DNA from: Ignavibacteria bacterium
GTDB lineage: Bacteria; Bacteroidota; Ignavibacteria; Ignavibacteriales; Ignavibacteriaceae
Assembly (NCBI GenBank): GCA_021286645.1
Contig: JAJTBZ010000056.1
Location: 1 to 46,056 of the forward strand
Reading direction: 5' to 3'
DNA length: 46,056 bases
This document shows positions 18,724-27,532 of this stretch, one piece after another. Each line of letters begins with the position of its first letter. The first letter of the stretch is position 1. The notes below the pieces were generated by a model, which did not search any database, was not told where the DNA came from, and was given only the letters and a program-made list of their open reading frames with translations. The position numbers and the translations under genes were made by a program.

Positions 18724-19428
18724 ATGATTATAACAGCTGACAACATCCATAAATCGTACAACACCGGGAAACAGGAAGTACGGGTCTTAAAAGGGGTTTC
18801 CTTACAGATACCACGTGCAAAAGTTTCTGTGATAGTTGGAGCATCGGGCGCCGGTAAGAGTACGCTTCTACACATACTAAGCGGGCTGGACAAACCGGAT
18901 TCAGGGTTAATCCGGGTAAATGATACAACGATAAGCGCGATGAATGATAAACAGCTCTCTAACTTCCGCTCAAAAGTAACGGGCTTTGTATTCCAATTTC
19001 ATCATCTTTTACCTGAATTCAGCGCTCTGGAAAATGTGGCCATACCTTTGATGATCGGTGGAGTACATAAAAAGAATGCACTGAAGCGTGCAGCTGAATT
19101 GCTCGATATTGTAGAGTTGTCACATAGAGAATCGCATCGCCCGTCAGAGCTTTCCGGTGGCGAGCAACAAAGAGTAGCTATCGCGAGAGCTTTAGCAAAC
19201 GATCCGCTGATAATTTTCGCTGATGAACCTACAGGGAACCTTGATTCCGGCAACAGCGAAGCGATTCATCATTTATTTCTTGAACTCCGGGATAAATTAC
19301 AAAAGACTTTCGTTATTGTAACTCATAACCCCAGCCTTATGCAGCTGGCAGATCATATTTTTGAAATTCAGGATGGTGCTATTCTTCTTGAGAAGAATCA
19401 GGAGCTGGTACCTCACCCCGCGAGTTAA
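18724..19428 (+). CDS. lolD: LolD-like ABC transporter ATPase
   Basis: ATP-binding subunit of a MacB/LolD-type transporter, which extracts lipoproteins from the inner membrane or drives mechanotransmission. All ABC motifs are present: Walker A GASGAGKST (residues 39-47), Q loop near FQFHH, signature LSGGEQQR (143-150), Walker B IIFADEPTGNLD (Asp167, Glu168) and H-loop VTHN. The length of 234 residues is standard. The LolC/E permease is not in the window, so the assignment could also be another MacB-family ATPase. No Shine-Dalgarno is visible. Its last 50 bases overlap the end of the convergent AddB-like gene. Confidence 0.85.
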   Translation: MIITADNIHKSYNTGKQEVRVLKGVSLQIPRAKVSVIVGASGAGKSTLLHILSGLDKPDSGLIRVNDTTISAMNDKQLSNFRSKVTGFVFQFHHLLPEFSALENVAIPLMIGGVHKKNALKRAAELLDIVELSHRESHRPSELSGGEQQRVAIARALANDPLIIFADEPTGNLDSGNSEAIHHLFLELRDKLQKTFVIVTHNPSLMQLADHIFEIQDGAILLEKNQELVPHPAS

Positions 19429-22400
19429 ATTCAGATACCCTACAAACGGAGCCCAGTTCACAAAATGTACAGGCAAATTGAGTATTTAAAGTACCGCTTA
19501 GTGAAGTATGTGCAAAGTTACCCGAAATAATAGCATCAACATAACTTCGTATGTACTTTGCCGTTTGAAGTATCATTTTTTCTGTCTTGGCGGCATGTTC
19601 AGCATTTATCTCTCCTGAAATCATTTCATTGGGTTTGGCAATAATACTATTCCAACCAAAATTTTTCTTCTGATATGCCAACGAAAAAATTATAGGATAT
19701 AATGGTAAATAACTGGAAAAGTCCGGATTAGCTTCTGCCAACAACGTGCGAACAACAGCCATATAAACAGGTAATTGCAATTGCAGACCCTGATTAACTG
19801 CATTTTTAGTGTATTTGTTCTTTCCGGTCTTATAGTCCAATACATTAAAGGAGCGATTCACACTATCGATATCTACCCTGTCAATTTTCCCCCGTAGTTT
19901 TACCCCTTCGATTTCAATAGCTCCTACAGAATGGAAACTGCTGCTTGCTGCTGCCTGCGGTGTAAGTGTACCAAAAGAAGCCTCGAATAAGTATGGCGAA
20001 AATGGATTAGCAAATTCAATTTCTAAAAATTTACTGAGAATTGAAGCATCTCTGCTGCCCTCAATACCAAGCAACAATTCCTTATCCCATTCGGTTAAAG
20101 CTTTGCCAGTAGGAGTAAACTCGATAAGTTCCTCAGCTATAGAAAACAGCTTTGCAGAAACAGTATTTTTTAAGGAATCATTTGCCTGAAACAATCGGAT
20201 ATTTTCCTGCTTTACCCAAACCATGAACTGAAAAAGTATTTTATGCAACAACGATCCAAATTCCATACGAGTTGCATCCTCTTCCGGTTCCTGTTGAATC
20301 TGAATTCCCATAATTCGCTCTAAGAAGAAGCGCATTGGGCATGCAGCGTAGGTTTCCAATTGCGATATAGAATATTCCTTTGAATAATAGTCGGCAAGTG
20401 TTTCTCGTGATTTGTCATCGAGCCGTTCCAAGTTCAGGATACCATTATATTCCTGAGCCGAGGGCTGCCGATTTATTCTGATAAAATCGGTCAGAAAATC
20501 ATTTCTAAGCTGTTCTGATGTAAACGAGAAAAAATCTTCCGGTATAGCAGCATTAGAACAATCATCGTTGCCATATGAAAGAGATGAAATAATATCCAAT
20601 TTATCGGTAACAACCGCACTGTTTACCATTGATTCCCTGGCAGTTATTTCAGCAATATGCGTGAGCGATGAAAATAAATGCGAGGCATTCAGGTATTTTT
20701 CACCATCGCTTTGAGGTATGCTGAAATATAAAAATTTTCCGCAGCACAATGCCTGGTAGAACAGGTATTGCTGCTCAGCTATGTAGCGTTTTTCATCACG
20801 CGATAATGCTTCAGGAGAAAAAATCTCGGGGCTATAGCGAAATGGGAAATTGCCGTCATACAACCCGCCGATAAAAACATGTTTATACGATAGGCCTCTT
20901 ACTTCCTCGGGAGTAGTAACTAACACCGTATCATAGGGCTGCCCTGGCAGAGTATAGCGGGTATTGCCGACAGTTGACAGTATTTCATTGATTATATGCC
21001 CTGACCGGAAAGTTGTTGCGGGGCCCCTTTCCGCTTCCAGGATACTGCAAACCTCCTGCACTGTATCCACAAGTGCATTAACCGCACTGACTATCAATTG
21101 AAGTTCATGAAGACTTTGCCTGTTTACACCAGCCTGCAATTGCAGGCTGCTGACAAATTTCACGAAATGAGTTAAAAATTGTGCAGGTGTAAGATTTTGA
21201 TGAAAAACCTGCAATTCAAGATGAACGCGCTCTATCTCTTTGGAGCATCTTACCGCTGCCTGAATTACTTCATCGGATAAGAAATCATCATCATCATACG
21301 GTTCCCTGTCATGAGCCGTAATCCACTCATTGAGTCCGCCGGTAATACGGTAATTTGAGGCGGTTAACAATATATCATCAAATGAACAGAATTGAGGCTG
21401 TATAAAAGACGTTGAAAATGCCCTCAGAACATGGCGAAAATAATAGTCGCTATTTTCTAGCTGCAAATAATTAATAATTGCATTTACTACTACCGAAGAG
21501 CTTAATAACGGCCTGTCGGTAAGATTGAAAGGGATTCCGTAACGGGGAAAAATTTCGCGTACTAAAGGAGCGTATTCTCCAATACCTTGAAAAAGAACAC
21601 AAATATCGGCTGCAGAATTTTGCTTATCTTTTAACAGCGTTCTAATCTGCATTGCCAGGTGTTTAACTTCCTCTTCGGCGTTTGCAACCTGAGATACATG
21701 CAAATAGTCCGAAAACCTTCGATCTTTTTGGCCTTTACCCCGGTATAAAAATAAATTATTCCGAAGGAATTCAATGAACGAATGCAATTCCGGTGGCTTA
21801 ACCGGAGCTGATATTGAAAACCCCTTGTTCTTTAACTCAGTTACACCATCCTGCAAATGACCAAATAAAACTACATTATTTTCATGATAGTCCATTTCAA
21901 TAAACATTTGCCTGTTGGTTTGTTCAGCGCAATAATTCAACAGCTCGATCTCGGGAGAGGAAAATTCCGAATACCCGGTGATAACTATAGTTTTTGTTGA
22001 GCTAAAAGCCCTGTCAAAAGCGAAAAGAAATTTCTCCTTATTGTTCAATACTGCCTGATAAGCGTCACCGGTTTCATATCGGTGAAGTGATGCCAGTTTC
22101 TCACAATACAGGCTATATATCTGAATTATTTCTGTTGCTTTTACATGCTCAAAAACTGCTACATTCGTATTAAGTTGTGCTTCGATTTGCTCAGCAGACA
22201 ACAATTGTCGTTTCCACTCAGTAAACATAGCTCTCAGAATACGAAGAAATCCTTCGGGCAAATAATCTTTGTATCTGCTGAAATATCGCAGATCATGTAA
22301 TTCTCTGAAACACTGTTTTAACAGCAGCACCCCGGCAGGTTCGGTTATTAAGGGTGTAACATCACCCATTTCAGTTAGTAGTGCCCGGCTTAAAGTGAGC

Positions 22401-22588
22401 AGTGTTTTTATGTGCAGCGGGTGAATAGCCCTGTTCGGGGCATTTTGAAGAATTTCCAATTTAAGTTGGTGTGCCCTGCGGTTTGTCGGAACGATAAATA
22501 AAAACTCACCCAATGTGTTTTCGGACAATGCCTTCCAAATCAATTCGGAAAGATCAACTGAATCCACTGCCGGTTTCGATAAAATCAT
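19379..22588 (-). CDS. AddB-like exonuclease with PD-(D/E)XK domain and Fe-S cluster
   Basis: 1069-residue RecB/AddB-type protein for processing double-strand breaks. The N-terminal helicase-like region (FLFIVPTNRRAHQLK at 30-44) has no Walker A GKT, so that half is probably structural. The C-terminal nuclease has QLETYAACPMRFFLE (Cys750), His782 in GSLLHKIL, Asp903 in GKIDRVD, Asp918 and Lys920 in LDYKTG. Cys1040, Cys1043 and Cys1049 (CTFCELGSVC) complete the four-cysteine Fe-S staple known from AddB. The AddA partner is not adjacent. The start overlaps the CYTH-gene stop by four bases (ATGA), so they are coupled. Confidence 0.88.
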   Translation of the reverse strand: MILSKPAVDSVDLSELIWKALSENTLGEFLFIVPTNRRAHQLKLEILQNAPNRAIHPLHIKTLLTLSRALLTEMGDVTPLITEPAGVLLLKQCFRELHDLRYFSRYKDYLPEGFLRILRAMFTEWKRQLLSAEQIEAQLNTNVAVFEHVKATEIIQIYSLYCEKLASLHRYETGDAYQAVLNNKEKFLFAFDRAFSSTKTIVITGYSEFSSPEIELLNYCAEQTNRQMFIEMDYHENNVVLFGHLQDGVTELKNKGFSISAPVKPPELHSFIEFLRNNLFLYRGKGQKDRRFSDYLHVSQVANAEEEVKHLAMQIRTLLKDKQNSAADICVLFQGIGEYAPLVREIFPRYGIPFNLTDRPLLSSSVVVNAIINYLQLENSDYYFRHVLRAFSTSFIQPQFCSFDDILLTASNYRITGGLNEWITAHDREPYDDDDFLSDEVIQAAVRCSKEIERVHLELQVFHQNLTPAQFLTHFVKFVSSLQLQAGVNRQSLHELQLIVSAVNALVDTVQEVCSILEAERGPATTFRSGHIINEILSTVGNTRYTLPGQPYDTVLVTTPEEVRGLSYKHVFIGGLYDGNFPFRYSPEIFSPEALSRDEKRYIAEQQYLFYQALCCGKFLYFSIPQSDGEKYLNASHLFSSLTHIAEITARESMVNSAVVTDKLDIISSLSYGNDDCSNAAIPEDFFSFTSEQLRNDFLTDFIRINRQPSAQEYNGILNLERLDDKSRETLADYYSKEYSISQLETYAACPMRFFLERIMGIQIQQEPEEDATRMEFGSLLHKILFQFMVWVKQENIRLFQANDSLKNTVSAKLFSIAEELIEFTPTGKALTEWDKELLLGIEGSRDASILSKFLEIEFANPFSPYLFEASFGTLTPQAAASSSFHSVGAIEIEGVKLRGKIDRVDIDSVNRSFNVLDYKTGKNKYTKNAVNQGLQLQLPVYMAVVRTLLAEANPDFSSYLPLYPIIFSLAYQKKNFGWNSIIAKPNEMISGEINAEHAAKTEKMILQTAKYIRSYVDAIISGNFAHTSLSGTLNTQFACTFCELGSVCRVSEFNSRGEVPAPDSSQEE

Positions 22589-23094
22589 CGGGGAAGGCCT
22601 TTAAGCATTAAATCACGATAGGACGTGCGTAATTCAACCTCGTCATCGAGTCCCAGCATAGATTTTACTGTCGCGAATTCTTTTTCTGCCTGCTTTCGTG
22701 AGCCTTTAACCACTGATTCCAATTCAATAAATGTGCCCAGGCCTTTAACAGTATCAAGATGAATACGGGTATTTTTATACATATAAAGGACCCTTCGTTT
22801 TTGCACAACGGTTTCCACCGGGAAAATCCCGCGGAAAAATTTTTCAGAAGATTTATCTATTATGGGCAAAACATAATATTCAGACCATCTTTTGGCTGAA
22901 TTTTCCGGCCTTTGATAATGAATCATTTCCTGATGATCATTCACAATTCGCAGTTTTAGCAAACCTTGCTGTGCAGTAAAATACACATCCTTTTGAATAA
23001 GAATCGCTGTTTTAACCGCCTGAAGTTTTTTCAAACGCGCGTAGATTCGTTGTAACCGAGGATAGAGTACTTTTATTTCTAAATTTACCGGCAT
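22585..23094 (-). CDS. CYTH-domain protein
   Basis: 169-residue protein covering a single CYTH (class IV adenylate cyclase/thiamine triphosphatase-like) tunnel fold, which binds triphosphate compounds. It begins VNLEIKV, continues with a KDVYF strand, LLKLRI, HYQRPENSAKRWSEYY, the IHLDTVKGLGTFIELE strand typical of CYTH, and ends with a YRDLMLKG element. The usual ExExK start motif is partly degraded (Asn4, Glu6, Lys8). The frame is open further upstream to 23169, but MPVNLEIK is the normal beginning; Met two codons earlier is an alternative. No Shine-Dalgarno is seen. It is coupled to the AddB-like gene by a four-base overlap. Confidence 0.75.
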   Translation of the reverse strand: MPVNLEIKVLYPRLQRIYARLKKLQAVKTAILIQKDVYFTAQQGLLKLRIVNDHQEMIHYQRPENSAKRWSEYYVLPIIDKSSEKFFRGIFPVETVVQKRRVLYMYKNTRIHLDTVKGLGTFIELESVVKGSRKQAEKEFATVKSMLGLDDEVELRTSYRDLMLKGLPR

Positions 23095-23195
23095 AATCAT
23101 CCATTGAATATAAGAAACTACAAATTTACGGATAAATAATAAAAGAAGATTCTTTTCAGATTTAGGCAAACGTTCTTACCAGTAAAACAGTAATA

Positions 23196-24404
23196 CTACT
23201 CCGCGCGCTCAATCACCAATAAAGAAATATCATCAGAAAAAGCTGTATGACCACGCCAGTCTGTCAACTCGGCCTGAAGCAGAAAAACTACGTTTTTCAG
23301 TGGCATGGAAATATTCTTAAGGAAGAAATCTTTTAAGCGTGCTTCACCGAATACTTCACCTGAAGGATTCTGCGCTTCAGTAATACCATCTGAATATACA
23401 TACAACCGATCCCCGACTTCTAATGAGCAAGCTGTATTCTGGTAAGTAGCATGTTGAATAATGCCGATAGGAACACCTTTGAGATTTACCAATTCACTGC
23501 TACCGTCATTTCTGATCAGCATAGGATACGGGTGGCCTGCCCGGCTAAGTTTCAATTCATGTGTTTTCAAGTTAAGAGCGCCAACACAGATGGTAAAAAA
23601 CTGCATGGCATCACTTTCTGTATAGAACATTTCGTTCAATCTATCGAGAATAACTGAGGGGCTGTTCATATAACTGACACTACTCAATTCACCCGAGAGC
23701 AGCAGATTATGATTCCCGAGGTGCGGACTAAGAAACTTGCTTAATGTATATGAAAGCATTGCCGATGCTATACCGTGACCGGCAACATCAAGCTGATAGA
23801 AAATCAAGTGATCCTCATCCGGCTGAAAATAGTTAAAAATATCTCCCGCAACTACCTGAGAAGGCTCGAATAACCAATATACATTATATCCGTTGCAGTG
23901 CATAAAATCGGAAGGAAGCAGCTCTTTTTGGAGAATTGCTGCCGCTTCAAGATCGCGGGTAATAATACTAAGGGCGCGTTGCAGAATTGCCTGGTTTTCC
24001 TCTAACGCCCTGTTTTTGTCTTCAAGCTTACGTTCCAGTGCTAAAATTCTGGCACCGGTTGTAATTCGGCTTTTTAATTCAAGTGGAATAAACGGTTTAG
24101 CAAGAAAATCATCGGCGCCCGCGTCAAGTCCCTCAATAATTTCGTCTCGTCCGCTGCGGGCAGTAAGCAAAATAATATAAACATACCGATCGAAAGGATA
24201 ACTTCTAATTTTTTTACATAGATCTACCCCGCTCAAATTCGGCATCATCCAATCTGTAATCAGAAAGCTGATCTCGCTGTTCACCAGGGTTTCAAAAGCC
24301 TGGTCACCATCTTCCACAGAGGTAACCTGATGCCCCAGTTGACGAAGATATCCTTCCAATAACAATCTGCCTTCTATCAGATCATCGGCAATTAAAATAT
24401 GCAT
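23196..24404 (-). CDS. Response regulator with PP2C-type (RsbU/SpoIIE) phosphatase output
   Basis: Cytoplasmic signalling protein of about 402 residues: receiver domain (1-120) with Asp7/Asp8, phospho-acceptor Asp51 (FLITDWMMP) and Lys in FLAKPF; a coiled-coil linker (about 120-160; ALERKLEDKNRALEENQAIL); then a SpoIIE/RsbU PP2C domain (about 165-400) with VVAGDIF, DVAGHGIASAML, SRAGHPYPML, YSDGITEAQN and the closing DDISLLV metal site. Such proteins dephosphorylate anti-sigma-factor antagonists on receiver activation. The matching antagonist/anti-sigma pair is not in the window. I chose ATG 24404 (GAGGG just upstream); a GTG at 24413 would add three residues. Confidence 0.92.
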   Translation of the reverse strand: MHILIADDLIEGRLLLEGYLRQLGHQVTSVEDGDQAFETLVNSEISFLITDWMMPNLSGVDLCKKIRSYPFDRYVYIILLTARSGRDEIIEGLDAGADDFLAKPFIPLELKSRITTGARILALERKLEDKNRALEENQAILQRALSIITRDLEAAAILQKELLPSDFMHCNGYNVYWLFEPSQVVAGDIFNYFQPDEDHLIFYQLDVAGHGIASAMLSYTLSKFLSPHLGNHNLLLSGELSSVSYMNSPSVILDRLNEMFYTESDAMQFFTICVGALNLKTHELKLSRAGHPYPMLIRNDGSSELVNLKGVPIGIIQHATYQNTACSLEVGDRLYVYSDGITEAQNPSGEVFGEARLKDFFLKNISMPLKNVVFLLQAELTDWRGHTAFSDDISLLVIERAE

Positions 24405-24413
24405 ATCCCTCAC

Positions 24414-24776
24414 AACCCTTTAATTTTGCACCCAAAAACAAAACTCAACACTTAAATAATTTATAAATAATACGATAATAAGACAAGGGCTAAGATCATT
24501 CTCTTACATTAGCTCTCAACGCCGGGAAATGCCGGCATTACTTCGCAGGGCAAGATTAATAGTACCGTAACACAAAAAGTACTAAAAACAACACATATGA
24601 AACGTGATTAAGCGAACAACATTCTCCGGATTGAAAAAAAATTACTGTTTCTTCTCAACAATGAGATCGGGTAAGTAAAAACACGCGCAATATTTTACAG
24701 TTAGCAACATTTACACGATGGCACTATTTTTGATGAATTTTTCAACACTTACTAATAAACAAATGGGTAAAAACCT
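24414..24776. other. 363-base intergenic region before the cytochrome cluster
   Basis: No supported gene on either strand. It contains an AT-rich half near the PP2C gene, a 12-base perfect palindrome AATGCCGGCATT at 24528-24539, and a candidate promoter at 24701-24732 for the cytochrome cluster. Only trivial ORFs of under 15 codons occur. Confidence 0.6.
24701..24732 (+). promoter_or_regulatory. Candidate Bacteroidota-type promoter of the cytochrome cluster
   Basis: TATTTTTG at 24725-24732 matches TAnnTTTG exactly, with a TTAG-type -33 element ending 20 bases upstream. It would give a leader of about 35-40 bases before the ATG at 24777. Confidence 0.5.
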
Positions 24777-25130
24777 ATGAAAAACGTCCTCTTATACCTT
24801 CTGACAGCAGTCATGATTGTCGCTCTTTACGGAGCAGCTTTTGCCAACACCCCCGATGAACCTGCTGGCAAAAAAGTATTTACTGATGCAAAATGCAGTG
24901 CCTGCCACAGCGTGCAAACAGCTGGAATTGAAGCAAAGATGAAGAAAAAAGATACTCCTGATTTAGGTGGTATAGTAACCAAGAAGAATGCTGAATTGGT
25001 TAAGAAATACCTGGTAAAACAGGAAAAGATCAATGATAAGAATCATCCTGCTCAATTCAAGGGCACACCGGAAGAACTCGCTAAATTAGTTGAGTGGTTA
25101 GGAACTGTAAAAGAGGCTCCTAAGAAATAA
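24777..25130 (+). CDS. Exported monohaem cytochrome c
   Basis: 117-residue small cytochrome with a signal peptide (about 1-23, cut after AFA) and a single CSACH haem site at residues 40-44. The mature part is about 94 residues, lysine rich and helical, like class I cytochromes c. The usual distal Met near the C-terminus is missing; Met54 or the His in KNHPAQF near 86 could supply the sixth ligand. As the first gene of the cluster and a soluble periplasmic protein it could shuttle electrons between the membrane oxidases encoded downstream and other carriers. It is 25 bases from the next gene, in the same direction. Confidence 0.88.
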   Translation: MKNVLLYLLTAVMIVALYGAAFANTPDEPAGKKVFTDAKCSACHSVQTAGIEAKMKKKDTPDLGGIVTKKNAELVKKYLVKQEKINDKNHPAQFKGTPEELAKLVEWLGTVKEAPKK

Positions 25131-25155
25131 CTTATTAACTTCAAAAAAAAATGCT

Positions 25156-27315
25156 ATGGCAGTGAACAATCTAAAAAATCCCCTCCCTCTCAAATGGTTA
25201 GTGATAATAACCTCAATTATTATATATATTGTAGCACCAACAATATCTGCTCAAACGAAAGAAGATTGCTTAACCTGCCATAGCGATAATACTTTAACAA
25301 TGGAGAAGAAAGGGAAGCAGGTTTCCCTTTTCGCCGATGATAAAGTGCTTTCAGCTTCTGCTCACCGAAAATTACAGTGCACCGCCTGCCATACAGGTTT
25401 CGATGCCGAGAATGTGCCGCATAAAGAAAACATTCAACCGATTAACTGCCTTACTTGTCATAAAAATGCACCGGTTAAACACTTATTTCACCCACAAATG
25501 TTCAAGAATGCCGGCAAAGATGGCCGCGATGTGAACTGTAAAGGCTGTCATGGTACGCACGATGTTAAAAATGTCCGCCATTCGGCCTCAACAGGTGATG
25601 GAACCGCCTGTGCACAGTGTCATAATCAGCAGTCTGCCAGGTATTCTAATTCAGCTCATGCCGCCGCGAGAGAAAATGGAATTAAAGATGCTCCTGCCTG
25701 TATTAACTGCCATAAAGAACAGGTCAGTTTTAAGAGTTTTCAACAGGATACGGTAAAAGCAAAATTAGCACAGGAAAAGTTATGCCTGAGCTGTCATTTA
25801 AATTCACCGGAAGTACGTGAACGCTTTTCATTTACCCGGTCATTCATTGATGCTTTTGAAAATAGCGTTCACGGCCAGGCCCTGAGAAAAGGCAACACGA
25901 AAGCCCCGGGCTGCCCCGATTGCCATGATGCACACATGGTACAGTCAAAAATGGATAGATCTTCCAGGATTTTCAAAGCTAACATTCCGCAGACCTGCGC
26001 GAAATGCCATCCGAAGATAGCAGCTGAATATAATGAAAGTATTCACGGTGCCGCGATAAAAAAAGGAAATTTTGACAGCCCTGTATGTACCGATTGCCAC
26101 GGCGAACATAATATTTTACGGCATAATGACCCCAATTCACCTGTTTCTTATAAAAACGTATCGGAAAAAGTTTGCGCACAGTGCCATTCATCGGTTAAGT
26201 TATCGCAGAAATATGGAATAGCTTCAGACAGAATTAGTACATTTAAGGATTCCTACCACGGGCTGGCTCTAAAAGGCGGCTCGGCAGCAGTTGCAAACTG
26301 TGGCAGCTGCCATGGTGTGCATAATATTAAGTCATCATCGGATTCCTCTTCAACGGTATTCAAGGGCAATCTGGCAAAAACATGCGGTAAATGCCATCCC
26401 GGTGCGAACAGCAATTTTGCAGTTGGTAAAATCCATGTGCAAATAACAGAAAAAGAAGAGCCTCTCCTCTATTGGATTTCAAACAGCTACATAATCCTCA
26501 TTTTCCTTACACTTGGTGGTATGTTCCTGCATAATCTGCTGGACTTTATCAAAAAAGCCAAGATAAGAAAAATGAAACAGCGCGGTTTGATTGCGCATGA
26601 ACAACATGGACATAAACTCTATCTGCGTATGACCCTTGCTGAACGAATTCAGCACTTTTTATTGCTCAGCAGTTTCTTCACTCTGGTCATAACCGGATTC
26701 ATGCTCCGTTTCCCCGATGCATGGTGGGTACGCCATATTAGAGAATTTAGTGAAAGCGCTTTTGTTTTGCGCAGCATCCTCCACCGTGTTGCGGCAGTTG
26801 TTATGGTTTCTGCAAGTTTATTTCATATGTGGTACCTGGCTGCTACAAAACGTGGTCGTCAGTTATTTATTGACCTTTTACCACGATTAAAAGATGCAAC
26901 AGATGCAATTGGCGTATTAAAGTTTAATATCGGATTATCAAATGAAAAACCAAAATTAGATCGTTTCAGTTATGTAGAAAAAGCTGAATACTGGGCGCTG
27001 ATTTGGGGTACGTTTGTTATGACCGCAACCGGTATTGCAATGTGGTTCGATAATACTTTTATTGGGATGTTTACAAAACTCGGATGGGATGTAGCCCGCA
27101 CAGTTCACTACTATGAAGCCTGGCTGGCATTTTTATCCATTCTTATCTGGCATTTTTACTTTGTTTTGTTTAACCCGGATATTTATCCCATGAGTCTCGC
27201 GTGGATCAAAGGAACAATTACTGAAGAGGAAATGGCCGAAGAGCATCCTCTGGAATTAGAACGAATCAAAAAACAGCAGAGCAGCCGAGAAGAGGGCGAA
27301 AAAGAACATAAATAA
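25156..27315 (+). CDS. 13-haem cytochrome c fused to a cytochrome b membrane domain (CbcL-like)
   Basis: 719-residue quinol-to-multihaem fusion. After a signal anchor (about 12-32), residues 35-420 carry thirteen CXXCH sites, from CLTCH to CGKCHPGAN. A membrane helix (about 438-458) follows, then a HydC/FdnI-type cytochrome b domain (about 490-690) with helix histidines in RIQHFLLL, ILHRVAA, LFHMWYL, VHYYEAW and IWHFYF, enough for two b haems. Geobacter CbcL has the same c-plus-b plan with fewer c haems and oxidises menaquinol for metal reduction. The C-terminal tail is rich in Glu and Lys. No Shine-Dalgarno is seen. A paralogous but split version is encoded directly downstream. Confidence 0.9.
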   Translation: MAVNNLKNPLPLKWLVIITSIIIYIVAPTISAQTKEDCLTCHSDNTLTMEKKGKQVSLFADDKVLSASAHRKLQCTACHTGFDAENVPHKENIQPINCLTCHKNAPVKHLFHPQMFKNAGKDGRDVNCKGCHGTHDVKNVRHSASTGDGTACAQCHNQQSARYSNSAHAAARENGIKDAPACINCHKEQVSFKSFQQDTVKAKLAQEKLCLSCHLNSPEVRERFSFTRSFIDAFENSVHGQALRKGNTKAPGCPDCHDAHMVQSKMDRSSRIFKANIPQTCAKCHPKIAAEYNESIHGAAIKKGNFDSPVCTDCHGEHNILRHNDPNSPVSYKNVSEKVCAQCHSSVKLSQKYGIASDRISTFKDSYHGLALKGGSAAVANCGSCHGVHNIKSSSDSSSTVFKGNLAKTCGKCHPGANSNFAVGKIHVQITEKEEPLLYWISNSYIILIFLTLGGMFLHNLLDFIKKAKIRKMKQRGLIAHEQHGHKLYLRMTLAERIQHFLLLSSFFTLVITGFMLRFPDAWWVRHIREFSESAFVLRSILHRVAAVVMVSASLFHMWYLAATKRGRQLFIDLLPRLKDATDAIGVLKFNIGLSNEKPKLDRFSYVEKAEYWALIWGTFVMTATGIAMWFDNTFIGMFTKLGWDVARTVHYYEAWLAFLSILIWHFYFVLFNPDIYPMSLAWIKGTITEEEMAEEHPLELERIKKQQSSREEGEKEHK

Positions 27316-27340
27316 AATAACCCAATTTACTTATGGAATT

Positions 27341-27368
27341 CAGGCAGGGAGTACATCTCACCTGCCTG
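27341..27368 (+). terminator. Hairpin after the fused cytochrome gene
   Basis: Perfect eight-base stem (27341-27348 with 27361-27368) with a 12-base loop, 25 bases past the stop. The T run behind it is broken, so it may only partly terminate or may mark a processing point within the cluster. Confidence 0.5.
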
Positions 27369-27486
27369 ATTCTGTTTTCTGCGGGTATGTTCCGGCTGCT
27401 ATAATCAAATAAATATTCTGGTTTTTAAAGGATATTATTTCTATTTTCCCGAAAGCCAGTAAAGTGTACTCTCAATTAGTTTAAGT

Positions 27487-27513
27487 TTCCCGGTAGAATG
27501 CAATTACCGGGAA
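27487..27513 (+). promoter_or_regulatory. Perfect inverted repeat ahead of the 19-haem cytochrome gene
   Basis: Nine-base perfect inverted repeat TTCCCGGTA/TACCGGGAA (27487-27495 with 27505-27513) with a nine-base spacer, ending 19 bases before the ATG at 27533. There is no T run, so it is not a terminator. It could be an operator or an mRNA hairpin controlling translation. Confidence 0.5.
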
Positions 27514-27532
27514 TAAAAGAAAGTGAGACTAT

